64,000 nt of DNA from Puffinus mauretanicus (taxonomy: Eukaryota > Chordata > Aves > Procellariiformes > Procellariidae), in assembly GCA_023333565.1 (NCBI GenBank), contig JAJKFH010002273.1, forward strand, positions 992,001 through 1,056,000, written 5' to 3'. The translations under genes were made by a program, and so were the position numbers. This document shows, piece after piece, positions 1-13,000 of the stretch. Each line of letters opens with the position of its first letter. Within the stretch, counting starts at the first letter, position 1. The notes below the pieces were generated by a model, which saw only the letters and a program-made list of their open reading frames with translations, did not search any database and was not told where the DNA came from.

Positions 1-3000
1 TTTTTCCTCAGAGACAAAAAGAAACCTGATCATCCTTGTAAATCTGACCTGACATACTGAGTTATCCACTTACTCTGAATAAAGTAGGAAATGCACTGGA
101 ACCAAAATGAAGTTAAAAGAAAAATATTAAATTTCCTTAGGTTTAATGGTTGTGTATTTGAACAAAAAAAGAAAAGTTTCAGGTTTTGGAGGTAAAATGT
201 TCTTCTCTGTTGTTTAGCTGTGAATCAGGAGGAACTTCACTGGTTTTAGTGCAATCATTCCACATTTATACTCTTCTAAGTAAGAATAGCACCTAGCCTT
301 TTGTCAAACTCTAATGACATGTATGGATCTTCATCTCCCACTGTTTTTTCCTGCTCCGAGCAGGGCAGCCTGAAAGGAGTCTGATATGGAACAGGAATAT
401 TATGGCTCTTGCAAATCTCCACTACAGCTCCCATTCACTAAATAAAAGTCAACACCTTTTTTCTTTTTTTTCCTTTCTTTCTCTTCAGGATAGGAAATTC
501 ATCTCACTGTCAGTCAGGACACTTTCAAAATTCCCCATTTCAACATATCCCTGCCCCTCCTATTGAAAACCTGAGTTAAAAACCCAAGAAATTTCCTTTA
601 ATTTGAAAGGTAGTGTTTTCATTAGCAAAAAGCTCAGGGATGCCATATATATTTGAAGACAATTAACGTTTATACAGCAAAACAGGACTTAGAGGAGAGC
701 TGGACTTCTGCACGGAAAGGTGGTCTGGCACATTTTGGAATATGCCTGATGTAACATGTTTGCACTGGAGGAGCAGTGAGCTGCAAGGCGTGCCATAACT
801 CAGCACCTTGCACTGTGTGCGTGTGCCAACTCTCTGTGCAACACACTTACGCATTTGTCTGTCCAAACTGAAGGAAATGTGGGTATTCTCTCCTGGGTGT
901 CTGACATCCTGGTGACTGCAGTGCCCTCAGGCAAGCTACTCAGATGAAGCTGTTCGACCGTCTGTGAGAAATCAGTTTACAAAAGAAATCTGAATCTATG
1001 TTCTCTTTGAACAAAGCTTATTTGCTTATCACATATTTTACTGCAGATTTACTGCCCCTCTTTTTGAGATTCTAGGCACAGAAAACCAAATTAATGGAGG
1101 AAGTCAGGTACCTCAAATTGCCAATAGGCAGATAGGTGAAGAATTTTTGAACCTAAATGATTGAAAAATTTTAGTCATAGCACACTGCTGTTGTTATATT
1201 CTGGAACATGCAAACAGTTTCAGTTATTATTAGCTTTGTTCCTCTGTGGAAACAGTTTCACATTCATATTTTGAGTAAATTTACCACTAGGACCAAAAAA
1301 GCCCTACTTTGCTAATCACTTTTTCTCCCCTGTTTTTTTACCTTTTTTCCCCATGTAGTTAAGCAGCTACTCTCTCATCATTTCAGATGAAGCCCAAAGT
1401 ATAACAGAACAGGCTTGCTTAAAATTGCAACACCTGAAAATCAGAAGACATTCAAGAAAACCTTTCAAAGAAATAAAGCAACAAGGAGAACACTTATATC
1501 AGGTAGGGATAAGGAAGCATATCTGACAAATGTGGAGGCTATATGGCACGTGCTTTATCAGTGTCACTCTTTAGTACGTGCTAGTGGCTGCAGAAAGGAT
1601 CTGAGACAAAGTACTTTGCCATGAAAAGGCAGCAATACACAAGCAAAGCAGGTATAGACATCACTTTGTTAATATTGTATTATCCTTTTTTTTTTTTTTT
1701 TGTAATTTAAAGTGCTGTCTTAGGTTTCACAAGTAAGATATTGATTGTACAAGAATACAGCACAGCTTTTGTCGTTTCATAGTCACCCAAACACAGATAC
1801 CGCAGATTCATTTTAGTGTTATATTTATGGACTGAGTAGCAATGTAAACTATACAAACCCAACAACTACTAGAAAGCCTAGGGCATTTCCGCCCTCCCCC
1901 CTCCAATGGACAGTGTATTATAGATTTCTGAGAAAGAAACAAACAACCCAGGCAGGAATATAATTGGGCCAAGGAAATACTCGGAGGGTGCAGAAGAGTG
2001 ATCACCTGGCAGATACATGCGATGGCCGCGATGATTGATACCGTGTCTAAGCTCAGAAATGGAAGACGTTGGAAAAGGAAATCTTTGGGTACTCTCATAC
2101 TATAAAGACAAAAATGTATGTAGGATTGATTGTGAATGGTTATGAAAGGTAAAAGAGAGCTGTGGCTTGGGAAGTGACAGAGCAGGGAGAGTGATGGGAA
2201 ACATATGTAGGTATAATAGGTTTAGTTAGAGGAAAGACGATTAAGAAAAATTCTTTTAATAGTTTTTCTATAGGTTCCTCCCTTTTTATGATTGACTCTA
2301 TATATGAAGTTCTTGTTCCACATTTAGCATTCAAAGGACTAGTCAATGTTAATCTACAATAGATTAAAAAAAATCAGTTTACAGTTATACATATGATTAT
2401 ATTATTTGATCCAGAACATTATTTAAGTCTCTATAAAATCAGAAATTAAAAAAAAGTGTGAAATTAAGCATGGGAAAAAAGAGCTGAGATGACACATTTA
2501 TATTTACAGACATTGCTATTGTTCAAAGCTAGCTGATGGCTTTGGCTATTTGTTAGTTTACTTAAGAGACTGTCAATTTATCTGAAGATTCCCTAGTCTC
2601 TTCAGGGAAAAGAAGCCCTGAAAAAATAAATAAAAGAAAGTTGAAGAAGCACATCTTAAATATTTAATATTCCCCTATATAATTTCATTTAATTTTCTCT
2701 CTCTCTTGAAACCATGCTGTATTGTTTTCTTCTTTGATCAAACAGCTTCCAAATATAATGGATAATATCTCAAAGTTACAAGCAATGCTTCAACAACAGA
2801 TCAATATGGACACATAATAGAAGACAAAAGATTTAATTTTAAAATTTCTAAAAGATTAGTGATGAAATACATACAGTGAACACTATGAAAAATGCTAGGA
2901 TGCTGTCAATATATCTAGCATTATTTTCACAGCCTTTTTTGCCTTCAGACTAGAGGTAAAGACTTTCATTTATCAATTTGCATTTAATATGGCAGTTCTG

Positions 3001-6000
3001 ATCACTTGGGTCCTAGTCATAACAAGGCAATTGACACTAACTGTCTGCTAAGGGCCAATACCGTCTCCTGGCTCAGGAATCCCCATGAAGAATGCTTTGA
3101 GCAGCTAGTCCCCAAGAGTCACTCTTTCTGGGAAATCTGTGTGGTTTATGTTAATGCTAGAAGTAAACCTCTCATAACTCCTCATTGATAACTATGCAAA
3201 TGTCCATGTTAACATCTCTGTATCACACACTATCTTTTAAGAACCTGTAATTAGGCGGAGAAACAGCAATACCTCACCCATATTGAAAGATTTTCTCTCT
3301 CGGTTGGCGTACTGGCCATGGAAAAAGTCATCCATCATGGATGAAAAGTTTTCCATCATGGAAAAAGTCCTGTGATATACATTTGTACTTGTGTTTTTCT
3401 TAAACAGTGCTGGCAGACGTGACTTAGTTGAAGTATCTCATAGGCTTCAACTTTTAAAAATTTATGTCCATTGCACTCAAAAAATTGAAGGAAATTAGAC
3501 TACAAAACTGATATTGAAACTCTATCAGTGTGTTATAAATGGCTGTGTATATTAGGACTATTTAAAATACACTGTCAGTTCCAGTGGTAGCTTTTCTTCC
3601 AATCTTGGATGGCAAGACACCCAGATGTCACTTTAATAGGATTAGTTAACACGGTTTCATTAGGTTCTGCTTTTGTCCACCTTTCGAAGGTTCATGCTTA
3701 ACAGCTTTAGTTATGCAATATATGCTAGATATTACTTGTTCTTGAACATAGATGAAAACCTGCCTCATTAATAGCTCCCCAGGCTCCTGTGTGGCTACTT
3801 ACATGATGTGAGTGAGAACTGTTCAGGTAAGAAAGATTTGGTGAGCTCAGGCCCTTACATGTCAGTTACTGCTGAAAAATATCTTAGCCAATCAATCCTG
3901 GGTTTGATCACAAAGCAGGATTATAGTATTTCCACTTTTTACTTCTCAGATGAAAGCCTCCTTTAGGGACCTAGTCAGGATAAGCACTTCACTTGTCCTC
4001 AATAACCTACATAACAAAAAAAATCATAACAGTGAATGGCCAGTATGATATGACAATTGACAAAAATACACTTTTATTAGCCAGTAAAGAGGACAATATT
4101 CGTGTCCAAACCAATAGGAAAAAAAAAATGTTTTCATTAGTAAAACTTCAAAAATTACTAGGAAACATAAACAATTTTACTCTTCTGTTTCTATTCGTCA
4201 TATGCTGTGTAGTTAGCATGAAAGGAGATGGAAAGGGGAGGAGAAAGGGTACTGATATATTTCATGTATTGCAAAATGGCAACCCCCTGATATCTGGTTT
4301 TCGAGACTGCCTTAGTAGGTGTAGTGTCTCTGTCCCCTTCATTCCAGGTGAGAATAGCTCTCCTTGGACTCTAATGCAAAATGGCAACCAACTAGGTAGA
4401 GGGAAAATAGCAAAAGAGAATAAGTCACACAATATCCTCATTTGTTTATTGGTTTCTATAAAAGAGCATGGAAAGGGATAATACCCTTTTTTACAGATTG
4501 ATCTGAGGACATTGTGGATATTAGTACAGCCTTTATTAAGCGCTAGCGTTCTGACTGCATTCGAGGTAGTAGCAAGCAAATCTCTATGGGTCCAAGAATT
4601 ATGTTGCTGAGATGCGTGTATTGGGCACAATTTTTTATTGGCACAAAAGGAATCCAATTTCCAGGTTCATTACCCAAAACAACATAGAAATTTGAAACAA
4701 GAAAACATTTTAGTGCTTGAACTATAGATCAAACTATAATTCATAGGCCACATTCCCTCATGGATTGTGAGGATAAGGAGAAGGGGAAGGAAAAAAGCAA
4801 TTTTTCTGCCCACTTGATCGATGTTCTATTTGACCTCTGAAATGCCCTCTTGCCATAACCTTTTAAATACCATCTGCTCTTTTTGTGAAGAGTGTGATGG
4901 GAAGGAGTCACTTCCAGACAGCAATTGATTATAAAAGCATTAATCAAGGACATGGATTATCTGCAGCATGACATTGTGTGCTGTAGTTAAGCAATTTCAC
5001 CTTAAATGTGATTGGAAAGGTTAATCCCGTTTCTCAAGACTAATTTAGACTTTGTATCAAACAACTCAGGACATCGCAAAAACAGCTGCAGCAAACAGGA
5101 ACTGAAAAATTGTCGGCTTCCATTATAAAGTCTCGTAAAGTTTGATTCCGAGGATGGATAAGCAGTAGGTCTATAGTCATGTTCTTCAGTTTTTCAAAAT
5201 TGATCTAATGTTGCCAGCTTTCCCCCTCAAGTCACTGGAATTGTTCTTTCCCTCTTTCTGCAAGTCAAGATAAATTTCTTTTTCAGTATTTGGTATTCTT
5301 GGGTAACATTATCTATTGAATTGTTTTCTACCACTGAAGGATTACTTTACCCTCAAGATGTCTAACACAAGATTCCCACTGGGCCTACTACCTAGGTGGG
5401 CAAATTGCAGCAGAGGGGGGTGCAAGGGGCTTGCACAAGGCAACGTCCAGTGCCGGTGGTGTGCAACAACTGGAATGCAGATCCGGCCCCCTGGGGCCCT
5501 GCTTTGACTGCCCTTTCTCATTAACACTCCCCTTCATGTTTTAGGGTAATGCGTGAGAAGTTAGCTCATGTAGGTATGGCAATTGCTGATAGAGAACGCT
5601 GCAATAAATATGTGTCAAGTGTATTGTAAGGTCGAGGTAATTTATTTTTATCTGAGGCTCCAAACAGGCTGATTATGCTATGAAAAATTAGGATATTCTG
5701 TCCTTTCCCAGTATCTGTTGTCACCATCTTCAGATAGTGCAATTTGCAATTAATAAAGTGGTCTGTCATTGCTATTACAGTTAAAGTAATCACTAGGGAG
5801 CTTGGCAATGGTAACTTCAGACAGCTGGACTGGGGGGAAGTGCATGCCTGCATCAAAGGCCGGCAAAAATGGCTTCAGCCGTGCTGTACAGGTTTGGGGG
5901 AGCTGGATCACAGGAGAAACATAGAAGCTCAAACTGCCGTTAAAGGCTGATTCACATTCTGCCTGCTTAATTCCCCTTCCTGAAGTGGTTTGGCATTTCC

Positions 6001-6100
6001 TCATGTCCACCTATTGAAACCTGTCTTGCTTCCCCCAAAATCATTGGATACGGCCATGGTTTTCAGCCTTCTCTTACCAACAGACAATAATATTGAAAAA
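1..6100. other. unique AT-rich non-coding DNA
   Basis: No exon, RNA gene or recognisable transposon is seen here. The longest open frame, 162 codons at 3993-4481 on the plus strand, has an AT-driven composition (runs of K, N and I), no domain and no signal peptide, and I regard it as chance. Small structures present are a 16-T run at 1686-1701, a triplicated palindromic 20-mer at 3318-3372, a 14-bp direct repeat at 4271-4284 and 4376-4389, and a GC-richer patch at about 5395-5510 that matches nothing I know. Confidence 0.6.
3318..3372. repeat. three tandem units of about 20 bp with palindromic joints
   Basis: Three units begin ATGGAAAAAGTC (3318), ATGGATGAAAAG (3337) and ATGGAAAAAGTC (3358). 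Thirteen bases, CATGGAAAAAGTC, are repeated exactly at 3317-3329 and 3357-3369. The unit joints form two perfect inverted repeats with a one-base centre: CATCCAT/ATGGATG at 3329-3343 and TTTTCCAT/ATGGAAAA at 3349-3365. It is a small local duplication that could fold as nested hairpins. No function is evident. Confidence 0.7.
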
Positions 6101-9100
6101 TAAATAGCTTGTTTTACTCTTCATATCTGCCTCCTTTTTAATTCTTTAATTTCCTGTTCTTGCAGACAACATCAGCGCACCACGCGGCCTGTACATTATG
6201 AGTGTGTATCACAGAGGAAAGTCCTCACCTTAGAGACATAAATACCACAGATCAGAAGCAATAAAAATCCAAAGAATAAATGCCAACACAGCAACAAGAG
6301 CGTCAATAACCTTTTTAAACGGAAGCCCTGTATCCCCATTATATTATCCTATATATAAACAAAAGCAATATAAAACTTCTTGTTGAGCAAGACTAAATGC
6401 TATAATGCTGCTCCCGAAGAGAAATGTGGAGCTCAGTGCCGTTTACTGTTTGTGTTGATTGATTTTTTTCTAAATTGAAAGCACTCTTCTACAATAAAAA
6501 CTAGAAGCTCTGTACTCATACACATAAAGCAGATCAGTTACCAGCACTTCAGGTTTCTCAGATGTGGCAGGAAATCATGGTCCCAAAACAGCCATTGCTG
6601 GAATTTCTCTTTGTTTCTGGTCTCTTTTTCAATTTAAAAATAATCCATATGCATGGTAAACCAGCATAAATAAAATACATTTTGAACGTAGTATCAGTAT
6701 CTCTGCAGTCCTCCCCTTGCAATGGTGGATACTGACAGATACCTAATCATTCATGGGTCTCCTTGCTCTGTAAGATGCAGTCTTCAGGAAATTGTCCTGG
6801 CATAGGACCATCATGCAGACAATGTCTGTTCTTCTTCTGGGAAGCTTCCTTTGCAGACCCGTGTTGTGTTTGGACGTAAGAGGAGCAATTCCAAGGGCTG
6901 GTGGATGCCCCGTCTGGAAGCAGGAAGATCACCCTCTTCTGACAACTCTCCTGTGTTCGTTTGCTCCCTTCTGTCTTGAATGTCTCCTACTGAGTTCTAC
7001 TTAGTCAAATAAAAAGGGATAGGTCCAAAATAAGTGAATATCTCTGAAGTGCTGAGGCAGGGGTTGATGTTTCATTCTTACCATCCAGTGAGAGAAAATG
7101 CTACAAATTCTCAAAAATTTCCTGGTTAGAAATATCTCTTGGGTTGGAATGGAGATCTTTCTGTAAATATTCACTAAGTATGTATTTCATACTTGAAAGG
7201 AAGTTCTAGTTTCAGATCTCCTGATTAACAAGAACTCAGGCGTTTAAAACCAAATGCAGATAATCTAATAAAATATTTCATTTTATGAAAGCTTCTGGAA
7301 TGGTTTTTTTTTTTCATTTATTGTGGAACTACAGTTAGTCTGCTAAATTATACATATTACTTGAAACTCTGCTAGAATATTTTATTGCCTTTCAGCAGTC
7401 TTTCAATAATCATTTCTCTTCAACTTGTAAGGCATAAGGCCTTTTAAAATATGGTGATAGCAACCATCATAAATGCTACTACAGCACACAGTTTGCCTGT
7501 GACATCAGGAACAGAGAAGCAAACAATCAGCCTTATAATAGCTTTGTTTCCAGACCAAACTTTGCCCTGACCCGGCTTTGCTTCCTTACTGACTCGATTT
7601 GGGTCGAGTCTTTTGGTCCTGTCTTTACCAGTATCGTTTGCTCTACAATTCCTTGTTTTTCCCATTTTATCCATCTCATTCGTGGGTTTTCATTTACTAT
7701 AAATTTGTGTATTATGCAGTTCATCAGCTCCAACAGTCTTAAAGATTTCTATTAGCCTTTGAAAAATATTGTGCATAATTTTATAACTTTCTGAATGGTT
7801 TTTATGCAAAAAGCAGGGAATTTGCATGTCTCACCTTCCACATGTCATCACAGCTTATTCTTTTTTTCTTCTTCCTTCTTCCTCCCCTTTTTTCTACTTC
7901 AAGTTATATTTCAGGTTTTCTTTCCAAATGAAAAAAAAAAAAAAGAAGAAAGAAATTCATGGTCCACTTTCATGATATTATGAAGATGTGTAGAAACAGG
8001 AAACTCAAGTGTCAATTTCCTTCCCAGATCAGATCTCAACTTGAGAAGTAATTGCAGCCAAAACGACCAATGAACTTCATGAAATAAAATTACTTTACAA
8101 GGTCTGATTCATAAATATTTTTGATAAAGCCCATTTCACATCTGTACATCTATAAATAGATAACCATCAAAATAACAAAATGTAGTAGCTTACTTTCAAG
8201 TTAACTTTATATTATAATTCCGCTTAAAAAGACACATTTGGGCCCAAATCCCTTCAAGAATTAAGAGATTATAAAATAGCAGATATTTTGGTCACTTTGT
8301 CGTGGTGACTACATGACATTGAGGGCAACAGCAGGAAAACTGGGTCCTCTCACTGAAATGGAAGGGCCTGAAGTAGTAGAGCCAAGAACTTGACAAATAA
8401 GGGTCTATGTTTTTGTTTCCTGGATAGACATGTCAGCTGGTTAAAATATGGCCCAAATTCATCTTACCAATCTTTAGGAGTTTAATCAAGGTGCCTGAGA
8501 TAGGAGCATCATCAGTGTAAATCAGTGTAACCCTGCATGTCCAATCAGATTGCATGCTATCGCAAGTCTCTAAAATATCGTGTTGGTAGCTCTCGTTTTA
8601 CAGAAGCCACGAATGATATATGGTAACAGAATATATAGGAAAACTATTCACACTCATACATAAATGCCTTGTAAAGTGTGGTACGCTGTTCCAGCATTCA
8701 TTCATTCCATTAGAAAAATCCATTTCAATACACCTTCCAATGTTTTGTAATCCTTGAACTGTCTTGTGACCAGTATTGTTTGTCAGCTTGCACTTTCTAA
8801 TCGCTTATGAAGCAGCCTAATGATGATAATTCATGACCATGGATTGAATATTTTTTTTTAAGGATATAAAAATGGAGACATGAGCTCCACATCAAGATAC
8901 TGTCTTCCCCATAATATTTCAATGTCTTTAAATTTAATTAAGCAAGTCTTTTAATAGAAATAATACATTTACTATCAGAAATATTAACTTTTCATTTAAA
9001 TATTTAAAATATTTATTTCAATTGATATATAAAATATCATATGAACCCCTGCCTGCAAGCACTGCCTGCTTGCAGGTACTGGCAGAAGACAACAGGCAGT

Positions 9101-12100
9101 CTGTAAGTACATCTGTCAGCAAGTGCTAACATATATCTGGCAACTGCAAGGGAGTGTGTGTGGGAGGTATCTTCTTGCTTGTACTCCTTTCTTTTGACCA
9201 CTTTCCGATGTCTTTTGGAACAGAGAACAAACTGATTCAGGGAACACCAGAAAACAGTGTTCCACAGTAAATTACTTTCCACTCTTCAGAATACACTCTT
9301 CCCACAGAGAATATTTTCTTCAATTCCTCAAAACAGTCTAACTGTATTGATAAGTCCTGTAATTAGATCTCAGACAATAGAAGGGAAAGAGAGCCAGTGG
9401 AGCTGCAGAAATACTTGTACAAAGGAGCATAATTAGAGAGTTAAACTAAGGAGCAATGAACAGCTGCATAAAAGAACTACAAATTCATTAAAACAGTTTT
9501 CTACTGTTCATTTAACATCTATTATTGAAAATTAAACTGTGTAGGTCTCCATTGTGAAATTACCATTCTTCACTATTTAGGTTGTTGACACAGGGAGTTA
9601 AAAAATGTTCACTTACTGGCACAGTTTACTCTGTGGAGACTGCAGACAAAATGACACAGCTAAATATCAGAGGATAGCTTAACAAAGAGCTCTAAGCAAA
9701 CCATTACCGCTTATTTCTAGGTGTGGGTACTTTTCATCCTTTTAAGTTTGACTATTAAGCTATGGTGAGGTAAAAAAAGATAAACTGGGAAAATTATGCC
9801 AGATTGCAATGAGATGAGGGGGAAAAAGAGCCAAAAATCATTGCCATCTCTTGCAAACATAATTTTAGATCTTATGCCAAAAATAATGCATTTAAATAAG
9901 TGCCTGTCAAGTAAGCAATGTTTATTCAGCCATTTGAAATTAATGACTTTCAAATGTTTTCCATAAAATATAAAGCTGATAATATGAAAAAATACATAAA
10001 GTAGAGAAAAATGATCCTGAAATAATGTTTTAGATTTGCATAACCTGAGGGAGAGTTTGCATACTAAAAGAGAAAAATATTAAACCAAGACCAATAATCC
10101 CAATTCTTTTTTCACTGTAGCGTTAAGTGTTAATTTCAGGGTTTCTCCAACTTTAATGGACAGCAATCTGGGGAGAATCTGGAGTCTGTGCCAAGTCTAT
10201 CATGTGACCGAACGGATGCTCAGTGAGTAACAGGAGAGAATCTTCTTTGAACTGAATGAATTTGTGTCAATACTTAAAGTTATTTTATAACCTTGCGGTA
10301 AATCTTTTGACAGGCTGATGCAGTGACAAACTGCGATACTTAATTCCCTTTTCTTACACCTTGAGAGGCTCTCCATTCCCCACAATTGCTTAGGACATTT
10401 TTGCAACACTTCATGGCTACTTGTGGTAAATTCTCACTGGAACATTGCCTGGAAAAATGTATTAGTAATTTAATATAACTGCAAACTAGAGCCTTTTTGC
10501 TCATGCAAGTTGTTACTTTTAACGTAAGCACCATTTAGTTGTTATCCGAACGCCTAATAAGCTTTTGGTTTTCCACTTAAATGTATAAATACGGTGGTAA
10601 ATTGAGATGCTAGTTAGCCCCACCTCTGTTGTCCAACACAGTTTCATCCAGAACCCCTCCCCTAGATAAGAAGAAACGTATATACAGAAAAAGGAAAATA
10701 ATATATACAGTTGTCAAAAGTGTACCTGTAATTTCTGGGGTTAATTTACATTCCAATGTAGCAATTTCAACTGACATGACAAGGCAGGATTGGGATGCCA
10801 CCAAGTTACACTGCTCAGCGAAGCATGTGTCAGTTGGAACATCCGCTACTTAGGAGGTGAATGACAGCAAGCTTGGAAGGGAAGGGGGTATTTCACAGGC
10901 AACCACAACAGACAAAACCTTTCCTCCAGCTTTTCAGTAGGGTTGCCACCATATTAGTACTGATATTTCAGAAGAGAAGGCTTTTTCATTTGCATCTCAA
11001 CTGAAAAGCAATACAGGGGGGTTGTCGGGTTTTTTCTTTCTTTTTTCTTTTTTTTTTTTTAACCAAAGGATCTTTAGAATTGATATGGGGTGTGAGAAAT
11101 GAAATGGAGAGCATGCCAGATGAAAAAGCCAGAGGCCAAATCAAACAAATGTCTGCACTTGGCACATAGATATTACAGCAATAGAAATATTGTAGTTTTT
11201 TTCCAGCTCCAGGGACAGCTTATACATTTGCATTAAGTCTTTGGATATGATACATAATGTTATGCAGAGCAGAGAAATGCAGCTTTTCTTTTTGCAGGAG
11301 AGCGTCTTGCTTGTTTTCTTCCTGTCACCGTGATCCTTGCATTCTCTCCCACGCAGTGGTCCCCAAGCTGGCTCCAAGGGGAGCAGGGTGCTGCAGCTGT
11401 TTTGCCCTGATGGGTGATAGGAGCACCCGGCCCAGGACACAGCTCCTGCTCCCTGCTTACTGGCAGACACGAGTTCACTCGTCGGTACGAGCGAGGCAAT
11501 CGGACTGAGCAAGACGTGCTATCCTTACTCCCCACCGCCTGACTCCAGCCACCGAACCCCTGTACAGGAGATGGGCGCCATCATCATTATCAAATTTGAA
11601 TGGAAACGATGGGGTTTGTGGTGAATTTGATTGTGTTGGAGCATGTTAACTATGCTTCAGGAGACTTAGAAGTGCAACGTGCAGGTTGTGAGTCCCAAAA
11701 CAGCTTTAGACTGCAAGGTATGCAACTTGACTAAGGTCACACAGTCTTTGACTGTGTGCGCTAAAAGAAATGCAGCTGCCCAAATGTATTTTGTGGATGC
11801 TAAAGTGTATTAGCATTTAGGTGAGATCTTCCTACCAGCATTTTTAAAAGCATCCAGACCTATAAAGTTTATGCATTCTGAGAGGCTGAATCCCTTGACG
11901 GCAGAGTATACCTGAGAGTTTGAAAGTTTTAAGCTTAAAATTGCACATTGTTGTCTATAGGCACTCATTATGCTTAATTGCAATTCTGAGCACATTTTTC
12001 TTTCACTTACAAATCTATTTCAGTAAATTGCATTCATAGCACATTATTAAGATTAGTAAAAAAAAAAACCACGCACACCAAAAAATTAATTTTAAACAAA

Positions 12101-13000
12101 CCCCCCCAAGTGTTTTGTTAGAAAAAAAGGGGAAAGAGATTGAGGTCATCAACCAGAATACAAATCAATTGGCAGTGTAGAAAATTATATGCTCCTGTGG
12201 CTTAGTGAAAGACAAAGTAATATATCTGAGCATCTGAAAAAGAGGACTCTCTGTGGTTTTCCTTAGCTGTCTAATAGTCAGACTTTCCTTGCTAACAATA
12301 CCTTCTTTTTACAGGGACTAAAACGTTATTTAAACAATTATATGCTATTAAGTAAAAGATGAATTACAGAGAAAATTGCACCATTAGTAAAATTTAAGTT
12401 CTTAACTTCATGTAATAAAAGATGGTAACCTTTTTGTAATGGCATTTCAAGTTACCATTTATTATAAAAGTCTAATTTAGAAGGTAAAATGAATTCTGGT
12501 TCCAGTCTTATTACTCTGGCTGTTACATTTCTATGCAAGTTTTAATTCATAACACAGCTCCAGCAAAATTAACGAAGAATATTTTAAAATAATTTAAGAT
12601 CTTGGTTGGTTTCAGCACTGAAGTATATTAGAGATGATACCCTTGATTAAAAAGGTAAGGCAATACATCTATCCATAAAGAATATAGAGCACTTCTGATA
12701 TTTAAAATACATCACCTATCAGTCTTGTTTTGTTCTTACAAGCCTTTCAAAACATCATAATGTTTCAGTGAAGTGTTATAGTAACTGCTGGCAATTTGGT
12801 TCCCTTGTTCCTTCTATGAAATGCTATTTCTAGTTCATTAGGTATTAGGAAGTAACCTAATTTTTATTCCTAAGACAGAGAAAATAAAATATAAATTAAA
12901 TCTTGGAGAAAACTTAATGAGTAATTGTTTTCATTTTTAAATTATTATTACTACTACCGGTTTGAAAATACCCTCTCCCTCTTTCTAGCATCCTTTTTTA
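6101..13000. other. unique AT-rich non-coding DNA
   Basis: No gene is seen. Notable parts are a pyrimidine tract at 7857-7900, a perfect hairpin at 9052-9076, a T-rich tract at 11034-11060, and a CpG-containing GC-rich patch at about 11340-11590. Open frames of up to 123 codons overlap on both strands around that patch because of its base composition. They have no recognisable domain and there is no clear exon. Confidence 0.6.
9052..9076. repeat. perfect 10-bp inverted repeat with 5-base loop
   Basis: CCTGCAAGCA at 9052-9061 is followed by the loop CTGCC and then its exact reverse complement TGCTTGCAGG at 9067-9076. The stem is GC-rich while the flanks are very AT-rich, so it stands out. It is too short to be a microRNA precursor or a transposon end by itself. 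No T-run follows on either strand that would make it terminator-like, and such terminators would not apply in a vertebrate genome. Confidence 0.75.

Noticed and set aside
3993..4481. 162-codon plus-strand frame
   Set aside because: It has AT-driven residues, no domain and no conserved start context, and a competing 131-codon frame lies on the other strand. Probably chance.
8511..8530. Tandem ATCAGTGTAA x2
   Set aside because: Two copies of a 10-mer are too little to call a repeat feature.
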